A DNA stretch of 64,000 nt from assembly GCA_024704765.1 (NCBI GenBank), contig JAKMXF010000295.1:372001-436000 (forward strand), given 5' to 3'. How positions within the stretch are numbered: position 1 is the first letter of the stretch; every line of letters begins with the position of its first letter. Made by a program: the position numbers and the translations under genes. Positions 1 to 13,066 of this stretch are shown in pieces. The notes beneath the pieces are model-generated. The model saw only the letters and a list, made by a program, of their open reading frames with translations, searched no databases and was not told the origin of the DNA. Source of the stretch: Oopsacas minuta. Taxonomy: Eukaryota; Porifera; Hexactinellida; Lyssacinosida; Leucopsacidae.

Positions 1-2186
1 TTAAATTAATTAATCATGTCATTCGAAGTATAAGTCAAAGATGTTAAAATACGATAATTATATGATTAATCAAATAGATTTAGAAACGTCAAAATTGGAA
101 TCTACATACTAGAATACCCCTGAAAAACATTGGAACGAAAAATCTAGCATCGATTGGAAAATTGAAACATTTGCAAAAGGTGTGAAAGTATGATTAATCA
201 TGTGATAAATAAGTGAATTTTAACTACCTGAAAATCTCAAATTGGACACTACGGACCCAACTACACCTGATGTCAAGTATAGTTTTGTATTGATGAATAT
301 ATTCATTCAAATCCTATCATATTCAGGGCCAGCGCCACCCTAGGTGTCTTGGGCGTCAGGATACCCCCTACCACGCAAGAATTTGTCATTACTTTCTATG
401 TCAAGGGTTGTTTAGGCACCCACTGTGAGCACCCAATGGTCTCAAAGCCAGCGCCAGACTTAAGATTCCTCCAAATCTTATCAAATCCTTTTGAAATCCT
501 TTGAAATCCTGATCAAATATATCAAACTATTTTACCAGCATATGTATTAAATCATTTGATAGTGATTTGGCAAATCACAAGTGTGACAACATGTTGAAGC
601 TTAATCTCTAGCATGCTTTCTATTTGATATAGAAATGTGTGAAAATTTGATTAATCACCAAAAAAGGAGTAAAATATTCACTTCAGAAAAATTTTATACC
701 TGAGGTGAAATTCTCCAGGTTTGCCGTGGGAAGGGAAATTCAATCCCCATCCCATTCCCACGAGTTTTGCCCATATGGGAATTCTCATGGGTTTCTCATT
801 AGGGTAATTCCTATGGGCTTTTCCTTTAGCATTTGCTGCCCACGAAATTTTATAGGAAACAATGTTGTTTACTTTCTAGCAACGGAATTGAAATCATACA
901 TGCCAACTGTCCCGTTTATGGATGTGTTGTCGGCCTGAGGCTAATGTCCCGCCAAAACTTTCCGAATAACCTTAATAAACCCGCTTTGAATGCCCTTACT
1001 GTTTAAATCTGTATCCTCTGATCTAAAGATAAAATTTCGCATTCGCATCTGGGAGTTTACAAATTCCACATCAGAATCTACATTAATTGCAGTCAATTAT
1101 TGAGACTATATTCAGTGTTGTGACTAATCACTATAAAATGATAATCGATTGTGATCGATTACCAGTGTAGCTCACTATCTCTAGTTCACTTGATGCAACG
1201 AGTTGATGACGATATGCAAAATACTTCATATAAATTGGTATAATATAATCTGGTTTACAAAGACGCAACTCTGTGTATTTCCGCTTTCCAATCTCAAGTA
1301 TATCAATCAAGGCTTCTGCTTTGTTAAATTTAGAATACATTGAGATGGAGCCTAATTTGCAGTTGAAATTATATCTTACAAATGTCAGAAGTCTTCCTAT
1401 CATTATCCTTCTTAGCAATTTTTTGTAGATTCATCGATGCTATTTGCTTGGGATATACACCTCCCTACTAGCAATAAAACTAATATGCTCAGGGAGGGGA
1501 GCAAGTCGTTATGTCAAAGATTCCATATCTATGACAAGAATATGCTTCCTTGAAGGTAATTGACTGTTCAATGGATACGTTTCCATAGCTTTAGGGGTGG
1601 ATTAGCGGGAACTGAGAGACTCTATTATTCTATTCCAGTCATCAAAATGACTTTTCTTTCGAAAGGCTACACGTTGAGAGACCAATTCTTTTAATATTTA
1701 TCTAAAGTGAAAAACTCTAAATGAGGAATCTGAAATATTTCCAAATCCTTGTAGCATCATTTACGTTGTTATTGTCACCCTTTAGGAGGTTGTTAGCTTC
1801 CAGGTTATTCATCTTCAATAGTATTGTTTAGTAATATTCTGTGCATTTTCATAGTCGTCTGACTCCGAACATTTTTCGGTCATTAACTGGTACGGATATA
1901 TACTGTCATTATCCTAAATCACAATCTTGTAAATACACAAATGTAGTAAGTAATCAACATCCTATAAATAACCACAAATTTGTTTATAGTTTTTCTATTC
2001 CATACTATTTTTAGTTATTATCTAAAATTTAAGAAATATTTTCAATTTAAACGCATTTTTAGCAATTATCTTTATTCACAAGCTTGTAAAAATTTAATCA
2101 AAGAATTTCTTCATACTATTAATAGCACATTTGTATAAGTATTCTTCTATTCACGGTATTATAACATTAATTCATTAATAAATTAG
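1..2186. other. No gene recognised
   Basis: AT-rich sequence with scattered stops. The short open frames at 705-938 (+) and 1,131-1,418 (-) show no motif I recognise. Around 326-370 there is a CAGGGCCAGCGCC... stretch resembling one hAT-type end, with a degenerate partner near 447-461, too weak to call. Confidence 0.6.
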
Positions 2187-2613
2187 TTAGCTGTCATTTC
2201 CAATGCAGTTATTGCGAGTAGTTGTCAAAAGGAGTACAAAGTGAAATGAAAGAAAAAGACTTCTGTATATGTCACAAGGATGTGGTACTCGGGTCTCCAG
2301 TTTGTGATTAGGAGAGAACAATTTGTAAAAGTTTCGCATTAAGGGGATAGTTGTCGGTGGAGATAACCTCGACGAATAAGCCATAATCTTCTACATCACG
2401 AATACAAGATATTATAGTCTCGAAGAACTTCTCAGCAGATACAGAAGCACATAGAAGTAGACGGACGATACATAACGACTTCTTATACAAGCTAAATATC
2501 ATAATAGCGAAGATAGTCTTGGTAGGATCATCTGTATCTAGATTAGAAGCAAACAATCTTTCTCCATAATAAGAAATATCTGATTTCACGTGAATTGCAT
2601 CTCGAGCTGGCAA
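2187..2613 (-). pseudogene. P-element-like transposase remnant
   Basis: Two overlapping minus frames together read through a P-type transposase core: HVKSDISYYGERLFASNL (first part of the RNase-H-like core), SCIRDVEDYGLFVEVISTDNYPLNAKL, then a one-frame shift near 2,370 into HPCDIYRSLFLSFHFV and TRNNCIGND. The block HP-D--R---F-FDFVH--K-IRNNW is typical of THAP9/P-like transposases. Here FDFVHLLK has decayed to FHFVLLLT. Upstream sequence to about 2,863 is open in another frame and may be more of the same gene. No termini were found. It is an old, frameshifted fragment. Confidence 0.6.
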
Positions 2614-2960
2614 AGAACAAATCGGGGCCTAGAAACTTTAGGGGAAGGAATTTAGTCATCACTAGATTCCGAATCGTACATGCTATCAATGACCTATTGG
2701 ATATGGCTTTTAGCAGATGCAATATTAAATACGGTATCAGAACTATTGAACTAATGTATATTCGTTCGGATACCATGTAGACCTGTTTTATCAACTGAAA
2801 GAAAAGGTAATTTAGCTTGTAAATCTTGGAAACAGTGAATCCTGATCTTCTCCTTCTCTTCAAATCCTAACTAGACTACTAACTCGAATATCAAGATTAT
2901 TCTTAATACCCCTGATATTGGATTGATTTCTCTTATTATTTGTTGACATTTCAAATTTCA

Positions 2961-3839
2961 AATTCCCGTCGTTCAAGTGATCTATTAATAATACATGGAG
3001 AAGTTGTTTCCTAGCAACGCAAGGATGAAACAGGAATGTGACAACATTCCATTCTCAAATGCTTGCTAAACATATCGAATGACTCCACATTCGACGCTAC
3101 TAGGCGAGCTGAGTTTAGTTATATACTTATTAACTCTCTAAATTGTCATTTGACTTGATTGTGGGAATGTTCTCAGTCATACCTCATTATATTTCAACGT
3201 ATCTCTATCTTAGTCCAATAGAAATTGATCCGGTACTCTGCCAATATAGATAACAAGCAATTTTAGGTTTCCAATGCTGAATATACATGCCTAATGCATA
3301 TTTATATATTGTACCAATTTCAATCTTGTGTAAAGTAGATTTTCTGGCATTCTTAGGAAGCTGTTTTGACTGATAATTCATTGATACATCCCCAAGCGAG
3401 AAACTCTTCGAATCACATCGAATCAACTTTTAACCATCAGATCTTTGATATACTAAGTATATTTACATACATAAATTATGCTATCTTGTTTCGTAAAAAC
3501 TTAGACATGAAGTATTTCATTTAGCGTATTGTGTAGATCTTAAAGCTACGTGTTATTACAATACAGACAATATCATAGTCTATTCATGTAAAATATGTAA
3601 GAAATATCAAAGATTATTGAAATAGAGAGGTCGATCTAGCAAATTCGTGTAAAAGACAAGGAGGGTCGATTTGACCATAGCTAACTCAAGTCAGCTTGCG
3701 GCGTCGAACAAGGGGTCATTCGAAATGTTTTACATAATATTTGAGAATGGAATGTCGTCACATTCCTGAGGCTTTCTTGCGTTGCCAGGGAAGTTCTTTC
3801 CAATTATTTGTCAAGTGACAACTTGAACGACGGGAAATT
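2961..3839. repeat. Foldback (long terminal inverted repeat) element, non-coding
   Basis: The left arm (about 2,961-3,125) and the reverse complement of the right arm (about 3,665-3,839) match over about 165-180 bp at roughly 75%. Shared blocks include CCCGTCGTTCAAG, AACGCAAG, CAGGAATGTGAC, ACATTCCATTCTCAAAT and TTCGACGC. The interior (about 540 bp) has no gene. No clear target duplication was found. Confidence 0.6.
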
Positions 3840-6800
3840 ACGCTGTTAACGATCTGAATATTGACATGTAAATTGGATTCAAAATTTGCACGTTGGCTGC
3901 ATTTAGCTGGTGCAAAATGAAATGCTATGTCACTATTTGTGTTCACAGTTTAAGGTTACATAATTGGAAACATTGTTTTTCGAATTCCTTTGGCCATAAG
4001 CTATCCCAAAATATATAGAGTAACAAATCCCAACGAAATAACACAAGGAAACGAACGATCAGCTCTAGTTCTGAGGAAGGGGCAGTTTACGACTATGAGT
4101 CTTTTCAACCAATAAAATCTGAATTTCAACACACACCTTGCAATCTGTCATGAAATTTCTCAAGAAATATATTGGTCCAAATACTGGATGATCACATTCC
4201 GATTGAAATTATGCCATCCCATTCAGCCATTTCTAGATAAAACTCTCCAGATTCACTTTCGTTGGTTCGTTTTCAATATCTGAATTGACCTCCAACCATT
4301 CATGCACAATAAACATCAGTTTCTGCATTGCACATTTGGGTGTCAGCCTGAAGAAGGCTAAGAGGTTCATTAACTAAACTTTTACTTAAACAAGATATTC
4401 ACTATATGTATTCTCTATGCTACATGCTGGCAATACCAGGAGTCTCAAACTCCTCCCTTTGTTCATTTACCGAACTAATGAAATCATTCAAAGCACAAAC
4501 TCATTTTGCCAAATATCTGGTATACTAAATATAAACTATATCCCTGGTTGTGCCATGACTAACCAAGAAACGAATAGTGGACTACATTCAACAAAGCTAT
4601 TACAATAAGTAATTGTGATCAATTAGTGAATTGATAACACTCATTAATAAATCATCATCCAGTGAAATGCAAAAATCCACCAACATTAAGCAATTTGGAT
4701 AATCCATAAAATTTTACACCATCTACCCAGAATTGAACTTCGCAGGTATTAAAGAAATAATAACTATGTTCTTCGCTCAAGTCACTAAAAACTATCAGAA
4801 TCAGTCTTCAATTTCTCATACACTGTTAAATCAGAAGCTGATAATGCCCATACAATAATGAGCCTATCATGTCAATAGAAGAAGTCCAATTATATAGGAT
4901 GTCAAAGAATATACAGGTAAGAAAAACAAAACTGAACCTGTGTAGAATATTATTTACCCCGTTTCACTCTCACACCTGACTTAAAATTTGAATGTCTCTA
5001 GGACTTTTCAATATTTTTTAATGAAAATAAATTTACATATAGGTACGTCAATATCACTCAGTTGTGTATAGGAAATTTCAGAATCGAATTCTAACTTTTA
5101 GGTGGGTAAATTAAAGGGAGGGTTAACCCTAATAAATCTAACTAAAGAGTAACTAAAGCAAAATCAAAGACAAAACACATTTACGTAAAACGTCCAACTC
5201 TCTTCTTTCGAATGATATTTCGTTAAATTTTGAAATGTAGAAGTGATTCAAATTAGTGATTGAATTGACCCCATTTGAATACTAGGCTAACTTCACACTT
5301 GTATCGATAGTAACAATAAACAGATTGAAATGCGTGGTCTTACTATTGCAGGTAGTAATTTGGAAAGGATCGGGATCTATCAGAAATTATCGATCTGATC
5401 CCGATCACAATCCTAATTCTCCAATTAGATTGACGATCCTCCAAAGTATCTCGATCCGGATCGTACAATCTTAGATCGAAGGTTTAACCATCGAAGTGAG
5501 GGCATGGGGGCGTTGTAACTCTTATGGTGGAGTCTAGGGGCGTCCCTTGGACGACAAACTATAATTTCTACCAAATCAATTATCTTTCTACTGTCACGTA
5601 GCTTTGAATCTAGAAACAATTTCTTATAACTGCGTCATGCACATTCTGTTTGGAATATTTCTGATTGACTTTGTGCTTTGGGAATATGAATAAGATGAAT
5701 AATTTGCTCAATGTAATAATCGAAAAATATTACTCTGGTCCGTAGAGCAATTGTTCAAGATATATCCCTGATATTTGGGTAAGATAACATAATATTAAGT
5801 GTGAGATGCGAGCAAAGCGAGTCGACATTTTACAGTTTGCAACTTTAGCCAAATATTGCATTCAATCAATATCTATATTATTCAAACCCAATTAATCTGT
5901 AAATATATGTGTATACAGTCTTGCCTTGAATAATACACCTACTCGAATAATAGCGCCCCTTGAGGCTCGTAAAATACAAAAAATGAATCATTTTACCCTT
6001 ATATTATGGTCAATCTACTGTTCGTAAGGTTAAATACACAAAAGGCAAGCACATAGGTATGATTATATCGAAATTATCGTGTAACATGAATCGAAACTTC
6101 GCTCTCAAGGGGCTTAAAATTTATAATCGTTCGGCTATTATTCGAGGTAATACAGTAAATAATATATATATATGTATGTTTGAATCGAAGAAGAACCCCA
6201 AGGCTGATCTTAGGCATACAGAAATATTTTATGCCTGGCTCGGGAGAGTTCGAGCCTTGGACGAAATTCAAACCTGGCAAAATTATGACGTCATTGTCAG
6301 CTATTTAGACTTTCAAAATATCCACAATATTTGCAACTGCTGAGTCAATATACATGAAAGAAGTTTGAAATTGAATCACAGGTACCGCTCAATATGCCAA
6401 AATGTCCTGACCTCATGATTCTGGCCAAATGCAAACTCATCGTGGACTGATTATGTCATCATTGCAGTTTGTTTCAATCGTTGCAAATTTGGCTAACTCT
6501 ACATTCAGATCAGAATGCTTTCAATGCTTCATCAAAGATTATGGTATATCTTCTTGTGCACTCGGCACCTTATAAATATGTACACTAACAACTAAATTAC
6601 CCGATGGGCAACCGTCCTTTCATTTGAATAATGGGCTTATGAACTAATTTCTGGGAATTTACTCCTTGGTGCTAATATAGAGCATACAAACTGAAAAACC
6701 TATTGCAACCAACAGCATTGAATTCAAAATCCTAGAAACGCTAGTACAAATGGTTAAGTGAAGTCTTGAGAAAGAAAGGTTAACACATTCTTAAGATTGC

Positions 6801-7149
6801 GTTGCTATAGATATATTCCAAAATAATTCAGGTGGTTAAAGATACGAAGTTGGATATATGACAAATAATAGAATCAGTATAAATATTTGTCTAGATTATA
6901 ATTGTAGAGATTTTAGGATTATGCAAAACGCGAGGGCTTCTCTTGATATGTCAAGTTGTGATGTGAGGCGTCTAAACACCAACTGGTTTGCTGTAATTAT
7001 AATGTCTCCTCGGAGCCTCGAATATTACGAAATTTTATGAAAATATATCCAATAAAATCGAATGCTACAGGGAAACTAACACATATATTAATGAAAAATA
7101 CACAAATGTAGTTAAGTGAGATAGAAAGTATATTCCAGAATTGCAGCAA
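3840..7149. other. No gene recognised downstream of CPSF1
   Basis: AT-rich, stop-rich DNA beyond the 3' end of CPSF1. It contains no transposase motif I can identify. A stretch near 6,395-6,470 (AATGTCC...CAAATGCAAACTCATC) loosely resembles one near 25,585-25,650, suggesting an old dispersed repeat. The CPSF1 3' UTR must lie in the part just below 7,150. Confidence 0.5.
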
Positions 7150-10133
7150 TCAGAATATGTTAGTGATTTGTTCAATATTTCTGATATCTTCCATTATCTG
7201 AAAAGATGATGTACCAATTTGTTTCGCTAATTCGTTTTTTTCTTTTATTCCTAAATATGTGTATTTCCATAGCAAATCTCCATCGATAATATTTTTCTGA
7301 GGAGAGGATTGTAATCTATTCAACATATGTGCAAGCCTGTAACTTTTTGGGTTTAAACCAGCAGGGTGTTGGATGCACTGTACTAACCTACTTTGTAGTG
7401 TTTGTAAGCGACGGAAAGTTTTTTCTGATAAAGGTACTATTAAACCGATTGATCCATCTAAAGTCGAATAAAATGTGACATGTCTTTTCTCATTCAGAGC
7501 CATGCCAGTAATATGGTGTGCAGTAGACCTAGAGTACACTGCCGGTTTACATCTGATACGGAACATTGAATTAATATGCGAACCTATATGAATATCACCT
7601 TGACGGATTAACCTTAAACCTCCGATGCTACCGGGATCATCGGGTTGATATTGAAAGAGATGTAAATTTTTGCTCGAGTCTGATACAAGAAATCCCAATT
7701 GATTACCATCAATTACATATTCAATAGAATAAACTCTAAGTTGATAAGGGTCCTTACTTATGAGTGATAACGATTTTTGATCTTCTCTATACTGCAATAA
7801 TTGAATTGATTTTGAAATGTCAGCCACAAGAATATAATTCTTTAAACTGATTGCTGAGTGAATGTATAATTCAGCATCAATAAAAGCAACACCTATAAGT
7901 TCTTTGGTATCTTTGAAGTTCCACATAAATATCTTTTTACCAATACATGTAAATAATAGTCCATCAACATGATCAATGGCTGAAATTGGGCCAATTTGTT
8001 CCTTATCATATAGTAATTTTAATCTGTTCCTTGTCAAAGGTTTTCCCGGCTCAGGGACGACGTCAATAATATCAAATATTAAAATTCTCCCCTTCGCAGT
8101 AAAGTCTTCACCATATAATACAGTTGTTCCAACGCAAATGAAGATCTTGAGACCACTTGCACGTTCTTGCGACCTTAAGTGGAGAGATTTCAGTGCAGTC
8201 ACATGTTCAAAGGGATACAATTCAAAACGAGTGTTCGGGATTGCTTCCCAATTAGTTGGAGAAAATAACTCTATGAAATACTTCTCTTGATAAGGATAGA
8301 TAAACCTCGGGCCTTTGGAAACAGTTTCAAACTCTTCAGTATCGTCTCCAGTACTTTTTATTAGAATATTTCCCTTCATTTTATTACTCAATGCAAGTGC
8401 ATATGTTTTACTTTCAATATGATATGCAACAAAATGTGAAGTACATCGTAAAGGTACCTTCCTTAAAGGCCATGGTGATTCTAAATTCAAAAATGTGGGT
8501 AACAATGCAATCCTTAATATACCTTCTCTATTATAGTATATGCAACCAAATTTACAATTTTCATTATGAAAACACGCAAAGGATTCAACTGGTCCATCTA
8601 TAGACATTGGATGAATAAAATAAGTTCCTTTATGAGATTTGAAAATCCACTGTGGGTAAGGTCCACAAATAAAAACACCGGGATAAGTACCAATATTAGA
8701 AAACTCTCTAAATCGTGGTGGACTAATCTTCCTATGAATGGAATAAACATTTTCAAAATTTGCAGTTTCACATTCCTCGATATTAATGGTATTTCTGTCA
8801 TTCATTAATATACTAACCAATTCTCTTCTAAATCGAAATAATAAATGTCCATCATGGGAAGAATAGCTTATTCTAAATGCTTTATATAAAACCAAATCGT
8901 TGTTGATTATGGCTAATAGATATGGTGATTTCCCATCAATATCAAGGCTAGTAAACAAAATTTCTTGAACGATAGATTTAGTACTAGTTACTGATTCAGA
9001 AACACCACTATCTGAATCGATATGGCCACAATCAATCAATAATACGGGAGCAAATGAAAAGTTTCGAACCATAAATACAGTGTTAAATTTGGGTAAGGAC
9101 AGAATTTCAAGACAACCATTATCCTTAACCAGAGCGAGCCAATATGAAGGAAATTTTTCTGATTCCTTATTGAATTGTTCATCCTCATTTTTTTGATGCA
9201 TTTGTGTGCCTCCATTGATAGCGATATCAAAATTCTTTACTGTTGACGGTTGAATTGTGAATATATTGGCATTATCAACATATAAGGAAAGTGATACAAT
9301 GACTAGAGAAGAACGTACTGGGATAATAGATAAAACAATTGACTTATCACAATGCACTTCAAAGAAAATAAGTTTATTAGACTCAAGTAATAGCACACCA
9401 AAAGGGTCACATATACTACAAGCAAGAACTTGACTATCAAATTGTTTCATAGAAATGGACTGCAAACATTTTAAATTCTCAAGTAAAAGTATAGAATCGC
9501 TGCACACTTGAATAAACAGCTGATTCGAAAGAACATTCCCTGCAAAGATAGTCTTTTCATTAGTACAAAATCCAGTTTGATCCTGGTCAAGTTCAAGGAT
9601 TTCTTGTCCAGTTTGTAATATCATTGTAGAATCAGTCTGAGAAATAAGTAAGAAGCGATGAAATTCGTCTGCATTAGTCTTTAATGTCCACATGTCTTGA
9701 GAACCGATTAATTCGGAAGTAGTGACTAATTGAGGATGAATACTTTTCTGCAAAACTGCAAGTGAACCATTTTTACTATGGCCAACACAACCTACCAACT
9801 CTAAATCAGAATCAACACTTTCGGAAAATTCTTCTGAGATGTTTAATGGCTGGCCAATTGTCATGGAAGCTATGGGAGAAATATTGGTTAAGCTATCGCA
9901 TACTTCAAAAGTATAAGATCCAATCCTAAAATATAATTCATTTTCAGAGAATATTGATAAACCATACATTTCCAAATCGATGTCGTCTTTGATTTCTTTA
10001 AGTTGATTGTTAGTTTCTTGCACATGATCTACATGATCATCAATATTAGATTTATCACATTTTTCACAACTATGAATCTTAGGAGAAGAAATAGGAAAAA
10101 ACTTTAACAGCAGTGAGTTTCCTAATCTTGAAC
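7150..10133 (-). CDS. CPSF1: CPSF1 exon 3 (propellers B/C and C-terminal CPSF-A domain)
   Basis: Last coding exon, residues 375-1368, stop TGA at 7,150-7,152. It starts after a TATTATTTTAG acceptor (AG at 10,135-10,134) with GT completing Gly375, giving the family-invariant GSRLGNSLLLK across the splice. The C-terminal third carries the CPSF-A region: DHVDGLLFTCIGKKIFMW, DAELYIHSAISLKNYILVAD, the DPYQLRVYSIEYV segment, GFLVSDSSKNLHLFQYQPDD, and the final GLIVPLSEKTFRRLQTLQ and GDLLWKY blocks. The 993 codons are uninterrupted, unlike every transposon gene around. The joined protein (about 1,368 residues) is slightly shorter than human CPSF1 (about 1,443). The frame upstream to 10,341 is intron readthrough. 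No AATAAA was found in the 100 bases downstream, though an AATATA variant occurs near 7,085. Confidence 0.95.
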
Positions 10134-10679
10134 CTAAAATAATACATACAATATTATACAAGTCATAGACTACTAAAGATAAGGATAGATCACTATTTTT
10201 GACCTGGGAAAAAGGAAGTAGATATATTTTGATGGGCAATTCTCTATAAACGCCGATAATAAGAAACTGGTCAGTTTTAACCAGAATATATGTATCATTG
10301 ATGTGTTTTTGTAAATTGGTACATATCAATAATGCATTCATTCAGGCGCGATTATAAAATCGCCCATCAAAATATCTACGATTCGGAGCGCCTGCATTAG
10401 TTCGAATTTGGACAGTTGTCATTAGATCCAATTTGGACAGTTGCTGTTAGTTCGACAGTAATTTCAGACAGTTGGTGTTAGTTCGACAATAATTTTAAGG
10501 TTTTCATTGGCATTACCCGAAGCTGTGAATCATATACTACTATTGTTCCATTAAAATTTGTAGGTATTTTTAAGGTTATATCGGATATCATTTCGCAATA
10601 CCTTGAGGTTTCAGCCCAGCTACAATGTTTCGTCGATTAGTATAAATAATACATAATAAGATAATTATCATGCAACTCC

Positions 10680-11171
10680 ATAGAATACAAATTGGCAGAT
10701 TATCGACGCCAGAATGGCAGGATTTTTCAAACTCCAGATGGTCATAAATATTACGAGTCTAAAGTAAGAGAAAATAATGTTTATCTAAGTTGTGTTCTTT
10801 TCAGAAATGGATGTTAAGCTACTGCGAAGTTAAATTTAGTCTCAAATCGAATCACTCCTGCTATAAACCATAATCATGGCATTATAGAATATCAGTCTGA
10901 CGTCTATGAATTAAAATCAAAATGTAAGACTCGTGCACGAAACTCGCAGGATAACCATAGAAAAACTTTCGATGACATAACTCGTGAAGATGATGCAGCG
11001 TTTCATCTGTTCTTTCCTGAATGCGAATCCTCAATGTATCATTCAAGGAGAGAATTGCAACCAAAGATTCCAACATCTCCTACAGAATTTTCTGATATGT
11101 TGCCAAATTCAACATATGGAGTATTTTATAGATGTACTGTCTCTATCAATGGCCACACTGCTATTATGTTT
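10680..11171 (+). pseudogene. MULE transposase N-terminal half with FLYWCH zinc finger (continues at 17,642)
   Basis: Reading frame containing QTPDGHKYYESKV, YLSCVLFRNGC, then after one in-frame TAA (near 10,819, where the family has Lys) ATAKL and NHNHG. The aromatic-rich start, paired Cys and final His-x-His form a FLYWCH finger, a DNA-binding module common at the N-terminus of animal MULE transposases. A linker (SKCKTRARNSQ, FFPECESSMY, LQPKIPTSPTEFSDMLP) leads into TVSINGHTAIMF, where the nested element was inserted. The frame resumes at 17,642 with the duplicated target followed by FSDNIRTF. The true start is unclear; the frame is open upstream to about 10,680. Confidence 0.75.
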
Positions 11172-11410
11172 GGAAGTCCGACATCTCGCTACACGACATT
11201 TCGCTACAGACATTTCGTTACAGCGACATTTCGTTACATGACATCTCGCTACTTATTTGATTGGTCAATTTTAATTATTATTTGTAATCAAATTTTAAAG
11301 TAGTTTAACGGATTGAAAAATAAATAAAGTACTTGATTTCAATATAAAATTGTAAGTAGAGTTAAATACTACTCCTAAATTGTTCTTGAAATAAGGATTC
11401 GATAATAATA

Positions 11411-12310
11411 CAGTTAAGGGACAAAAGTATTCGACCACACAAATATATTGTCATAAATTGTATACTCTTTCCCGTTCCTATATATTGTATAGTCTATATT
11501 CGTAGCTGCAATCTAGTAATTTGTATAGAATAACATGTTTTTCAAGAATTTCAAAAAAATATTTTCGATTTACACTTTTTGAAGGTGTTAATTATTAATA
11601 ATTATTAGATAATTATTGATAATCAAAATATGTGGTAATTCAAAACCTATTAAGAATCTATAATTTCTGACTTGATATTTGAATTCTACTTAGGCGAGTT
11701 ACCCCAGATTAAATTTTCAATGGGATTGAACAATTTTTGCCAGAGTTATAGATAAATTTCAATTTGTGCCATTTGTGCCACCTTTTGCCCAAGGGGCACA
11801 AGTGGCCGTTACCAAGAGGTTATTTTGTAATTCAAGGGTTAGCATAGTCATATAATTCGAAAATATTACTATGACTTATTCCTCCTAACCCTAGTTGATT
11901 TCCTTGTAGTGGCGCTTTTTCCTGCCACCGGTGTCACCTTTTGCAACAAGTGGCACAAATTGAAATTCTTCTATAACTTTGGTAAAAATTGTTCAATCCC
12001 ATTGAAAATTTAATCTGGGGTAACTCGCCTAAGTAGAATTCAAATATCAAGTCAGAAATTATAGATTCTTAATAGGTTTTGAATTACCACATATTTTGAT
12101 TATCAATAATCATCTAATAATTATTAATAATTAACACCTTCAAAAAGTGTAAATCGAAATTTTTTTTTGAAATTCTTGAAAAACATGTTATTCTATGCAA
12201 ATTACTAGATTGCAGCTACGAATATAGACTATACAATATATAGGAGCGGGAAAGAGTATACAATTTATGACAATATATTTGTGTGGTCGAATACTTTTGT
12301 CCCTTAACTG
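11411..12310. mobile_element. Tc1/mariner-type non-autonomous foldback element (900 bp)
   Basis: TA dinucleotides flank both ends (11,409-11,410; 12,311-12,312). Ends start CAGTTAAGGGACAAAAGT, and the two arms (about 11,411-11,771 and 11,951-12,310) are nearly perfect inverted repeats of about 360 bp around a 180-bp centre. There is no coding sequence. The long arms would form a hairpin in CPSF1 pre-mRNA. The terminal sequence and TA target are typical of Tc1-like elements. Confidence 0.85.
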
Positions 12311-12380
12311 TATAGGAATTTCAATATATCAACTGTGAATTTCTAAGGTCAAACTTGTATAGTTTCCCTGATAGGTAACA

Positions 12381-12509
12381 TGCTCTGACCAAGGTAGATG
12401 AAAGTTATTTTAGGATTCGTATATATGCTTCATCATGAGCAGTATATTACTGCTCATGATGAAACATTTACGAATCCTAAAATAACTTTCATCTATCTTA
12501 GTCAGAGCA
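12381..12509. repeat. Near-perfect 129-bp palindrome
   Basis: TGCTCTGACCAAGGTAGATG at the left is mirrored by CATCTATCTTAGTCAGAGCA at the right. The arms run almost to the centre (GAGCAGTA-TAT-TACTGCTC), leaving a 3-base loop. Only a few mismatches occur across 63-bp arms. It has no coding content. Confidence 0.85.
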
Positions 12510-13066
12510 TTTTACTGTATTTTCAAAATTATAAACGACAGCAATATTTTCTTGGAATTCAAGGTCGCTTCGCTTACCATGAACTAGTGGAGTGACCAAT
12601 TGCTGGAGGCAAGCGTGAAAACGCCTTTTGGTGTTCACAGTACTTCTATAGACCGTCATAACTCCAGCACCAACCTTTCGGATATATGCGAAAAGTATTT
12701 ATCTTGTATACATGACATACCGTTTACGAAACACACTTAAATTTGGGAGATACAAATATCACAAAAACTTTGATCCTGCTCGACCGTTCAAGGCGCGATT
12801 AATTAGTTCAAGTGTATAAAGCTAGCAAACTACCCGTCCATTTCGACAGAATGTCATTAGAAGTACCTTAGTTAGTTAGCAGTAGGAACAGCTGAAATAA
12901 CGCATCAGAAACTACGCAGAATTTCTAATTGGATGTATATGGCCCAATAGTAACTTATATAATGTTGGAATATGAATTGGTACGGTTACTGACGCTATGA
13001 GGAACACTTGGTATTTTGTATAGGACTATTCATGGCATAAAGATATGCTACTATTTCATTGGTATA

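Noticed and set aside
326-465. hAT-type terminus CAGGGCCAGCGCC and a similar block about 120 bp later
   Set aside because: The partner block is degenerate and in unclear orientation, with no target duplication, so no element could be delimited.
705-1418. Open frames of 77 and 95 codons as small genes
   Set aside because: No family motif, no splice-supported continuation, and length expected by chance in stop-rich AT DNA.
10134-10341. N-terminal extension of the large CPSF1 reading frame
   Set aside because: The frame is open upstream of 10,133, but a clean acceptor there joins exon 2 to the invariant GSRLGNSLLLK. The extra codons are intron readthrough.
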